DNA of 11,023 nt from the NCBI GenBank assembly GCA_027456925.1, contig DAIDTZ010000395.1:1-11023 (forward strand). The letters run 5' to 3'. This DNA comes from Nitrospirota bacterium. GTDB lineage: Bacteria > Nitrospirota > UBA9217. Shown one piece after another: positions 1 to 5,225 of this stretch (the stretch's first letter is position 1; each line of letters starts with the position of its first letter). A model generated the notes under the pieces. That model was not told the DNA's origin and did no database searches. It worked only from the letters and a program-made list of their open reading frames with translations. Both the position numbers and the translations under genes were made by a program.

Positions 1-1
1 C

Positions 2-196
2 AACAGCTATCTCAGGGACACCCTTGATTTTATCGTTAAAAAGAAGAAAGCCACGTCCAAAGAACTCTCGGATGCAAAAAAGATCGAGGCGAACACGAGC
101 GGCACGCGGCTTTTGAACCTCTACAAGAAGCGGCTGGTGAAGCGGGTTGAAGAAGTCCGAAGCGACGGGAAGATCTGGGCGTACGAACTGTTGTAG
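2..196 (+). CDS. C-terminal fragment of an unrecognised, possibly winged-helix protein
   Basis: The reading frame is open from the window edge to the TAG at 194-196 and gives 64 residues; the start lies outside the window. The piece is rich in Lys and Arg. It contains a stretch like a small helical DNA-binding fold: a helix around KELSDAKKIEA, a likely recognition-type helix around SGTRLLNLYKKRLVKRVEEV, then a turn and strand with SDGKIWAYELL at the end. The ending, a charged helix followed by a beta turn and a short strand, resembles the wing of a winged-helix domain. This is inference from pattern only; I do not recognise the family and assign no function. It ends 14 bases before the -35 element of the cinA promoter and is probably a separate transcription unit upstream. 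No terminator is visible after its stop. Confidence 0.6.
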   Translation, partial: NSYLRDTLDFIVKKKKATSKELSDAKKIEANTSGTRLLNLYKKRLVKRVEEVRSDGKIWAYELL

Positions 197-209
197 AAGC
201 CAATTTTCG

Positions 210-239
210 TTGACTGCCAGAGCGCAGCGATGATACAAT
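210..239 (+). promoter_or_regulatory. Sigma70-like promoter for the cinA cluster
   Basis: TTGACT at 210-215 matches the -35 consensus at five of six bases. TACAAT at 234-239 matches the -10 at five of six, and is preceded by TG one base upstream (231-232), an extended -10. The spacer is 18 bases. The predicted transcription start is about 246-247. The site lies in the gap after the upstream stop at 196 and is the best-formed promoter in the window. It probably drives cinA and perhaps thpR and beyond. No LexA-type palindrome overlaps it. Confidence 0.7.
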
Positions 240-246
240 GAAATCT

Positions 247-302
247 GCTCATAGTTCGCGGCTCATGGTAAAACCATCAGCCATGAGCAATCAGCTACGA
301 GC
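247..302 (+). repeat. Two-block palindrome / hairpin leader of cinA
   Basis: GCTCATGG (261-268) pairs perfectly with CCATGAGC (281-288). In the same register, GCTCATAG (247-254) pairs with CTACGAGC (295-302) with one mismatch. Six-base partly paired stretches separate the two blocks. The two left blocks are near copies of each other, so register shifts are possible. A competing small hairpin joins ATGGT (265-269) to ACCAT (273-277). With transcription starting near 246, this hairpin would form the very 5' end of the cinA mRNA. A further near copy of the outer right arm (TACGAG, 304-309) overlaps the cinA SD. Confidence 0.75.
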
Positions 303-319
303 TTACGAGGTTCAAATTC

Positions 320-1555
320 ATGCGCGCTGAAATCATAGCTACCGGCACCGAACTTTTGACCGGCGGTTCTGCCGATACAAACTCGGTATTTCTTTCGGAA
401 GAGCTTATGCTCCTAGGCCTCGAAACCGCCTTCAAGACGGTTGTAGGGGACGATGAAAAGGACATGGAGGAGGCGCTCAAGCGGGCCATGGCGCGGGTTG
501 ACGCGGTGATCATCACCGGCGGGCTCGGTCCGACGGAAGACGATATCACGCGCAAAGTGGTGGCCAAGATCACGAAGAAGCGCCTTGTCCTGAGCGAGGA
601 GGCGCTTGCGGCCATCCGCGCGCGCCTCGCCGGAAGAGGGAAAGACGTGCTGGCGGCGAACGATCGCCAGGCGCTGATACCCGCCGGGACGCGGCTTCTC
701 CCAAACCCGGCTGGGATTGCCCCGGGGTTTTATATCGACGAGGGCGGTCCCTTTGTCGCCGTTCTCCCCGGTGTTCCGCTCGAGATGCGGGCCATGTACA
801 GCGAGAGCCTCAAACCGGCGCTCGATCAGCGTTTCGGCGGCAAATCGTTCATCAGACGAAGAGTGCTGCGCACCTGCGGCATCTCCGAGTCCGCAGTGAA
901 CCAGTCGATCCAGGACATCCTGCGGCGCAGCGAGCCGAAGGTGGGTTTGTCGGTGAAAGAGACCGGGGTGGACGTCCGTATCATTGCCCGTGCATCCTCG
1001 GGTGAGCAGGCCCAGGCGCTTGTTGACCGGACTGAATCAGCCATCCGGGAGAAACTGGGCGATGCGGTGTACGGTGTCGACGGCGTGGAACTGGAAGAGG
1101 TGGTCGGCGCGCTTTTGAAGCAGCGCAGACTTAAAATTGCAGTGGCCGAATCCTGCACCGCCGGACTTATCGGGGCGCGGATCACGAACATCGCCGGCAG
1201 TTCGGAGTACTTCGAGCGCGGGGCCGTGGTCTACAGCAATCTTGCAAAAACGGAAATGCTTGGCGTGCCTGCCGAGCTGATCGAACGATTAGGCGCAGTC
1301 AGCAGCGAGGCCGCCGCTGCCATGGCGCAGGGCATCAAACAGGCCGCCCGCACCGACCTGGGACTTTCGGTGACCGGTATCGCCGGGCCAAGCGGCGGGA
1401 CTGATAAAAAACCGGTTGGCCTGGTATATACCGCGCTTACAACTCCTCAGGGCACAACGACTGCGGAATACCGGCTTCTGGGCAGCAGGGAACAGATCCG
1501 CATGCGGGCGTCGCAGATGGCGCTCGATATGGTGAGAAGATATTTAATTGGGTAG
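320..1555 (+). CDS. cinA: CinA, competence/damage-inducible protein A; NMN amidohydrolase domain
   Basis: The 411-residue product has the usual full-length two-domain CinA layout. Residues 1 to about 170 form the molybdopterin-binding-like (MoCF/COG1058) domain, with GTELL at 10-14 and GGLGPTEDD at 67-75. A linker domain follows. From about 257 to the end is the PncC domain with AESCTAG at 276-282, the place of the catalytic serine (S278). In characterised homologues the N-terminal domain has ADP-ribose pyrophosphatase activity and the C-terminal domain deamidates nicotinamide mononucleotide, recycling the NAD released by DNA ligase. In Streptococcus cinA is co-transcribed with recA and induced in competence; here it heads a cluster that includes recA. 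GAGG (307-310) lies 9 bases before the ATG, and MRAEIIATGTELL matches the family start. No key motif appears missing. Confidence 0.95.
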   Translation: MRAEIIATGTELLTGGSADTNSVFLSEELMLLGLETAFKTVVGDDEKDMEEALKRAMARVDAVIITGGLGPTEDDITRKVVAKITKKRLVLSEEALAAIRARLAGRGKDVLAANDRQALIPAGTRLLPNPAGIAPGFYIDEGGPFVAVLPGVPLEMRAMYSESLKPALDQRFGGKSFIRRRVLRTCGISESAVNQSIQDILRRSEPKVGLSVKETGVDVRIIARASSGEQAQALVDRTESAIREKLGDAVYGVDGVELEEVVGALLKQRRLKIAVAESCTAGLIGARITNIAGSSEYFERGAVVYSNLAKTEMLGVPAELIERLGAVSSEAAAAMAQGIKQAARTDLGLSVTGIAGPSGGTDKKPVGLVYTALTTPQGTTTAEYRLLGSREQIRMRASQMALDMVRRYLIG

Positions 1556-1557
1556 GA

Positions 1558-1619
1558 GTCAGGAGACAGGAGCCAGAATCCAGAAAGAATCGCTCGTTTC
1601 TCCTGACTTCTGGCTCCTG
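1558..1619 (+). repeat. Palindrome with two alternative hairpins in the cinA-thpR gap
   Basis: Two perfect inverted pairs are interleaved. Block A, GTCAGGAGA (1558-1566), is complementary to TCTCCTGAC (1599-1607). Block B, CAGGAGCCAGAA (1567-1578), is complementary to TTCTGGCTCCTG (1608-1619). The order is A-B-A'-B' with no bases between A and B or between A' and B', so the two stems should exclude one another rather than form a pseudoknot. A and B share the word CAGGAG. The palindrome fills almost the whole gap between the cinA stop and the thpR start. A weaker inner extension of the B stem (1581-1589 with 1597-1605) is also possible. No T-run follows, so this is not a typical terminator. 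Confidence 0.85.
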
Positions 1620-1626
1620 AATTCTC

Positions 1627-2187
1627 ATGAGAACTTTCATCGCCATAGAGATTCCTGAGGAGATCAAGGCCGGGCTGACCGAAGCTCAGCGCAGTCTCAA
1701 GAGTTCCAATGTGGTGGATGCGAGTTGGACACGACCGGAAGGGATTCACCTGACGCTCAAATTTCTGGGTGAGACGCCGGAATCGAAGATCCCGTATCTT
1801 ATGAACGGACTGCGGCAGGCTGCAGAAGGCATTGGCCCGTTCCGGCTTGAAGTCGGCGGTATCGGGACGTTTCCGAACCCGAAGAATGCACGCGTGGTAT
1901 GGGTCGGACTTTCCGGGGACATCGAGAAACTTTCCCGACTGCAGGCAGCTGTCGAAGAGACGATTAGCGAAATCGGCTTCAAGCGTGATGAGCGGGCCTT
2001 TACTCCGCACCTCACGCTCGGCAGGATCAAGTATATCCGGTCACGCGACAAGTGGCTTAAAGCGCTTGATGAGGTCAAGGACATCAGCCTGTCGGGGTTC
2101 GACGTGGCAGCAGTCAGCCTTATGAAGAGCGAGCTCAAACCATCGGGCGCGGTGTATACGGAGATGGGAAAAGTGGAATTAAAATAA
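1627..2187 (+). CDS. thpR: ThpR, RNA 2',3'-cyclic phosphodiesterase (2H family)
   Basis: The 186-residue product belongs to the 2H phosphoesterase superfamily. The two signature motifs are present: HLTL at 41-44 and HLTL at 128-131, which frame the active-site cleft. Members hydrolyse 2',3'-cyclic phosphate ends of RNA to 2'-phosphates, and the E. coli homologue was first described as a 2'-5' RNA ligase acting on tRNA halves. The start MRTFIAIEIPEE fits the family. There is no SD in the bases just before the ATG (1608-1626); the only strong one, AGGAGA at 1561-1566, is separated from the start by a possible hairpin at 1567-1619. The start codon lies inside a 12-base perfect palindrome, TTCTCATGAGAA (1622-1633). 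A cinA-thpR-recA order seems familiar to me from GC-rich Gram-negatives, but no functional link to recombination is visible in the protein. Confidence 0.93.
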   Translation: MRTFIAIEIPEEIKAGLTEAQRSLKSSNVVDASWTRPEGIHLTLKFLGETPESKIPYLMNGLRQAAEGIGPFRLEVGGIGTFPNPKNARVVWVGLSGDIEKLSRLQAAVEETISEIGFKRDERAFTPHLTLGRIKYIRSRDKWLKALDEVKDISLSGFDVAAVSLMKSELKPSGAVYTEMGKVELK

Positions 2188-2195
2188 AGGGTCAT

Positions 2196-2258
2196 GGGGC
2201 AAGGGGCACGGGTCAAGGAGAGCCAAAGCGGTTTTCCCTGACCCTTGATCCTTGCCCC
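2196..2258 (+). repeat. Long imperfect palindrome in the thpR-recA gap
   Basis: GGGGCAAGG (2196-2204) pairs perfectly with CCTTGCCCC (2250-2258). After a five-base internal loop on each side, GGGTCA (2210-2215) pairs with TGACCC (2239-2244) in the same register, followed by one mismatch and a further five pairs including a wobble, up to 2221/2233. The loop is 2222-2232. The arms are themselves made of related words (GGTCATGG, GGCAAGG, GGGTCAAGG). The stem is long enough to fold strongly in RNA, but no T-run follows it, so I do not call it a terminator. TTGATC (2245-2250) in its right arm and TAATAA (2268-2273), 17 bases apart, could be a weak recA promoter; that match is poor. Confidence 0.85.
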
Positions 2259-2295
2259 CACTTGAAGTAATAACGGCGAGCCGCGCGGCGGCGAA

Positions 2296-2300
2296 GGGAG
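2296..2300 (+). promoter_or_regulatory. Ribosome binding site that decides the recA start
   Basis: GGGAG ends at 2300. An ATG at 2302 is only one base away, whereas the in-frame ATG at 2308 has a 7-base spacing. The protein from 2308 begins MADNKDR, the usual RecA opening, so 2308 is preferred. Confidence 0.75.
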
Positions 2301-2307
2301 AATGAAC

Positions 2308-3444
2308 ATGGCGGATAATAAGGACAGGTTAAAGGCATTGGAACTGGCAGTTGGCCAGATAGAAAAGCAGTTCGGCAAGGGTTCCATCATGCGATTGGGC
2401 AGAGAAGAGGTGCCGGCGGGCATCCCCGCAATTTCCACGGGTTCCCTGGGCCTGGACATCGCCCTCGGCGTGGGCGGCGTGCCGCGCGGAAGGATCATCG
2501 AGATCTACGGTCCGGAGTCTTCGGGCAAAACCACGCTGGCGCTCCATGTCATCGCTGAAGCACAGAAGGCCGGCGGCCAGGCCGCGTTTATCGATGCGGA
2601 GCACGCCCTCGACGTTACCTACGCGCGCAAGCTCGGGGTGCGCACCGACGACCTCCTTATCTCACAGCCCGATACCGGAGAGCAGGCGCTTGAGATCACC
2701 GAAACGCTGGTACGGAGCGGCGCCATCGACGTCATCATCGTGGACTCCGTTGCCGCGCTCACGCCCCGGGCGGAGATCGAAGGCGAGATGGGCGATGCTC
2801 ACATGGGGCTTCAGGCCAGGCTCATGAGCCAGGCGCTCCGGAAACTGACCGGCGCCATCAGTAAATCCAACACCACGCTCATCTTCATCAACCAGATCCG
2901 CATGAAGATCGGCGTCATGTTCGGGAACCCTGAAACCACGACAGGCGGCAATGCTCTCAAGTTTTATGCGTCTGTTCGCCTCGACATCCGCAAGATCTCG
3001 GCGGTCAAGGAAGGCGAAGATGTGACCGGGGGCAGGGTGAAGGTGAAAGTCGTGAAGAACAAGATCGCGCCGCCGTTCCGCATGGCCGAATTTGATATAA
3101 TGTTCAACGAAGGCATTTCCAAGATCGGCGAAATCATCGACATCGGCGTGGAGAAAAATATTGTCGAAAAGAGCGGGGCCTGGTTCTCCTACGGCGGCAC
3201 CAGGATCGGCCAGGGCCGGGAAAACGTGAAGCTGTTCCTGCATGACCACCCGGACATGGCCCAGGAGATCGAGTTCAAAGTGAGGCAGGCCTGCGGTCTT
3301 CCGGGCACGGGAGCCCTCCCTGACGCGCCGGCGGCCGCAGCCGCAGCACCGGCAAAAGAAGCGCTAAAGGAAAAAGAAACTATCGTGGATAAGGTCGGAA
3401 AAACCACGAAGGCACAGAAATCCGAAAAACACGCGGAGGCTTAA
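2308..3444 (+). CDS. recA: RecA recombinase
   Basis: The product is 378 residues from the preferred start. RecA forms ATP-dependent filaments on single-stranded DNA, drives homologous pairing and strand exchange, and triggers LexA self-cleavage. Walker A is GPESSGKTT at 68-76 with K74. Walker B ends at D146 in VIIVDSVAAL. The L2 DNA-binding region contains NQIRMKIGVMFGNPETTTGG, with Q196 matching the allosteric Gln194 of E. coli. The core is complete and close to consensus up to about 335. The C-terminal tail is unusual: an Ala run followed by a Lys-rich segment (last 30 residues: 8 Lys against 6 Asp/Glu), where E. coli RecA has a strongly acidic regulatory tail. No SOS box is visible in the 120-base upstream gap. 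The stop codon directly abuts the pilT ATG, so the two are very likely co-transcribed and translationally coupled. Confidence 0.99.
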   Translation: MADNKDRLKALELAVGQIEKQFGKGSIMRLGREEVPAGIPAISTGSLGLDIALGVGGVPRGRIIEIYGPESSGKTTLALHVIAEAQKAGGQAAFIDAEHALDVTYARKLGVRTDDLLISQPDTGEQALEITETLVRSGAIDVIIVDSVAALTPRAEIEGEMGDAHMGLQARLMSQALRKLTGAISKSNTTLIFINQIRMKIGVMFGNPETTTGGNALKFYASVRLDIRKISAVKEGEDVTGGRVKVKVVKNKIAPPFRMAEFDIMFNEGISKIGEIIDIGVEKNIVEKSGAWFSYGGTRIGQGRENVKLFLHDHPDMAQEIEFKVRQACGLPGTGALPDAPAAAAAAPAKEALKEKETIVDKVGKTTKAQKSEKHAEA

Positions 3445-4611
3445 ATGAACCTGAATGATTTGCTCAAGATGACTTTTGAAAAGCGGGCATCCGATCTGCA
3501 CCTGAAGGTCGGCGTGCCGCCCATTCTTCGTATCGACGGCCGGCTCATGCCGATCGAGACCGAAAAGCGGACGACGCAGGAAGATGCGCTCAATATCGCG
3601 CTCAGCATCATGAACAGCGCGCAAAAGACCAAGTTCAAGGAACGGAACGAACTCGACATGGCCTATGCCGTGCCGGGCCTCGGCCGGTTCCGCGTGAACG
3701 TGTTCCAGCAGCGCGGGAGCGTCGGCATGGTCTTCCGGCAGGTGCCGGCCAAGATCCTGACCTTTGACGACCTCATGCTACCTACGGTGCTTCAGAAAAT
3801 TGCGACCGAGCACCGCGGCCTCATCCTCGTGACCGGCACGACGGGCAGCGGACAGTCCACGACTCTCGCCGCCATGATCGATTATATCAATACGGCCCGC
3901 ACTGCCAATATCATCACGATCGAGGACCCCATCGAATTTCTCCACCGCGACAAAAAAAGCATCGTGAACCAGCGCGAGATCGGCAGCGATACCTTGAGCT
4001 TCAGCGACGCGCTCAGGAGCTCTTTGCGCCAGGACCCCGACGTGATCCTCGTGGGCGAAATGCGCGATTTCGAGACCATTTCGACGGCGCTCACCGCGGC
4101 GGAGACCGGCCATTTGGTGCTTTCCACGCTCCATACCCTGGATGCCGCCGAAACAATCAACCGCATTATTACCGTGTTCCCGCCCTACCAGCAGAAGCAG
4201 GTGCGCATGCAGCTTGCTTCGGTCATAAAGGGTATTATTTCCCAGCGGCTTGTTGCCAAGGCCGACGGCAGCGGACGCGTGCCGGCAGCGGAAGTCATGC
4301 TCGGCACCCTGTCGATACGCGAGGCAATCATCGATGAAGCCAAAACGCGGACAATCCCCTCGATTATTGCCGCGGGTATCACCCATTACGGCATGCAGAC
4401 CTTCGACCAGTCGCTCCTCATGTTGTACAAAAAGGGGCATATTACCTACGATGAGGCGCTTCTGTCTGCGAGCAACGCCGACGATTTCGCTCTCAAGGTC
4501 AAGGGAATCCAGTCCACAAGCGATGCAGCCTGGGAAGAGGACGAAAAACGGAAAACCAGTGCTAAGCCGGGCGGCGCGGAATTTAAGATAGACCGGTTCG
4601 GGGACAAATAA
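3445..4611 (+). CDS. pilT: PilT-family type IV pilus retraction ATPase with altered Walker A
   Basis: The 388-residue product is a full-length PilT-like secretion ATPase, slightly longer than the usual 340-370. The N-terminal PAS-like domain opens with MNLNDLLKMTFEKRASDLHL. Other landmarks are the Asp box IITIEDPIEF (156-165), the Walker B region DVILVGEMRD (199-208, catalytic-type E205), the His box HLVLSTLHTLDAAETINRI (223-241), and SIREAIIDEAKT (290-301) in the place of the AIRNLIRE motif. The Walker A loop reads GTTGSGQST (131-139): the lysine that binds ATP phosphates is Gln137, codon CAG at 3853-3855. PilT hexamers power pilus retraction for twitching and DNA uptake. With this change the protein may hydrolyse ATP poorly or act as a non-catalytic partner; a single AAG to CAG sequencing error would also explain it. 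GGAGG at 3435-3439, inside the recA end, lies 5 bases before the ATG. The tail after about 360 is charged and probably disordered. Confidence 0.93.
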   Translation: MNLNDLLKMTFEKRASDLHLKVGVPPILRIDGRLMPIETEKRTTQEDALNIALSIMNSAQKTKFKERNELDMAYAVPGLGRFRVNVFQQRGSVGMVFRQVPAKILTFDDLMLPTVLQKIATEHRGLILVTGTTGSGQSTTLAAMIDYINTARTANIITIEDPIEFLHRDKKSIVNQREIGSDTLSFSDALRSSLRQDPDVILVGEMRDFETISTALTAAETGHLVLSTLHTLDAAETINRIITVFPPYQQKQVRMQLASVIKGIISQRLVAKADGSGRVPAAEVMLGTLSIREAIIDEAKTRTIPSIIAAGITHYGMQTFDQSLLMLYKKGHITYDEALLSASNADDFALKVKGIQSTSDAAWEEDEKRKTSAKPGGAEFKIDRFGDK

Positions 4612-4613
4612 AG

Positions 4614-4647
4614 CAATTCGGAATGAAGAATGCCGAATGAGGAATTG
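4614..4647 (+). repeat. Short palindrome covering the recX start
   Basis: CAATTC (4614-4619) is complementary to GAATTG (4642-4647), and ATTCGG (4616-4621) is complementary to CCGAAT (4633-4638). The two pairings overlap on the left and exclude each other. In the second one the recX ATG (4630-4632) lies in the loop. The interval is built of GAATGA-like words. The pairings are short and could be partly chance. Confidence 0.45.
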
Positions 4648-5109
4648 AATGAAAAAGCCCTGATGCGGGCCAGGAATGCCGCCTATCGCCTGCTCACCTA
4701 TCGGCCGCGAAGCCGCTTCGAGCTCACGACGAAACTTCAGGAAAAAGATTTTGACGGAGCGGTCGTCGAAGCAGTGCTCGCCGATATGAAGCGGCTGGGT
4801 TATATCAACGACCGGCAGTTCGCCGAGCAGTGGGCATCAGGCCGGGTCAGACTTCGCGGGTTCGGAAGACGCAGGATCGAGCAGGAGCTCAGGACCAAAG
4901 GGATCGACCGGGACGTCATCGCAGAGGCGCTCGGACAGGTTTTCGGCGTTGACACCGAGACCGAGACGGCGTACAAAGAAGCGGAGAAAAAACTGAACCT
5001 CATGAAAACAGCTGACCGGGAAACAAAGCGCCGGCGGCTGGCCGGTTTTTTGGAGCGGAAGGGATTTTCGTACAGCATCATCAGGGTTGTTTTGCAAGGC
5101 ATTGATTGA
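4630..5109 (+). CDS. recX: RecX, regulatory protein of RecA
   Basis: The 159-residue product is Arg/Lys- and Glu-rich and all-helical, typical of RecX in length and composition. Family features include the early helix AYRLLTYRPRSRFELTTKL, GYINDRQFAEQWASGR in the middle, GRRRIEQELRTKGI, and a C-terminal repeat unit RRLAGFLERKGFSYSIIRVV. RecX binds in the RecA filament groove and limits filament growth. It usually sits directly downstream of recA; here pilT intervenes and the gap after pilT is 18 bases. The ATG at 4630 has no convincing SD, and upstream bases form a small palindrome. An in-frame ATG at 4663 is an alternative but would remove the first 11 residues and also lacks a good site. Translational coupling to pilT is plausible. 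Confidence 0.92.
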   Translation: MPNEELNEKALMRARNAAYRLLTYRPRSRFELTTKLQEKDFDGAVVEAVLADMKRLGYINDRQFAEQWASGRVRLRGFGRRRIEQELRTKGIDRDVIAEALGQVFGVDTETETAYKEAEKKLNLMKTADRETKRRRLAGFLERKGFSYSIIRVVLQGID

Positions 5110-5198
5110 AACCGCTGATTCACGGGGGCGACCACCGGGGCAGGCTGAACATCAATGCAACCCGCGCGACCAGCGTCCATTCGTGTTTATCTGTGGTT
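5110..5198 (+). repeat. Imperfect long-range inverted repeat in the alaS leader
   Basis: The 15 bases at 5110-5124, beginning AACC, can pair with 5184-5198, ending GGTT, at about 12 of 15 positions counting wobbles, all in one register. The enclosed loop is 59 bases. A T-rich stretch (5199-5208) follows. CGCTG (5113-5117) can instead pair with CAGCG (5171-5175). The right arm word TTTATCTGTGGTT looks like intergenic repeat sequence. The pairing is imperfect and may be only the remains of a palindrome. I see no other gene or convincing promoter in this 116-base gap. Confidence 0.35.
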
Positions 5199-5213
5199 AT
5201 TTTAATTTCCTGC

Positions 5214-5219
5214 GAGGAG
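5214..5219 (+). promoter_or_regulatory. Ribosome binding site supporting the TTG start of alaS
   Basis: GAGGAG lies 6 bases before TTG at 5226. There is no in-frame ATG nearby, and the protein from this TTG begins MKANELRKLF, the conserved AlaRS opening. This makes the non-ATG start secure. Confidence 0.85.
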
Positions 5220-5225
5220 TAAGAC

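Noticed and set aside
2196..2258. Intrinsic terminator between thpR and recA
   Set aside because: The stem is strong on the top strand, but no run of T follows it.
2245..2273. Possible recA promoter TTGATC-N17-TAATAA
   Set aside because: Spacing is right, but the -10 matches at only three of six bases and the -35 lies within the palindrome arm; too weak to call.
197..2307. Search for an SOS/LexA box before cinA or recA
   Set aside because: I find no CTGT-N8-ACAG or GAAC-N4-GTTC type site in either gap. A clade-specific LexA motif could still be present and unrecognised.
3439..3447. RecA-PilT fusion
   Set aside because: The TAA at 3442-3444 ends recA cleanly and ATG 3445 starts PilT in the same frame; they are adjacent genes, not a fusion, although stop readthrough would join them.
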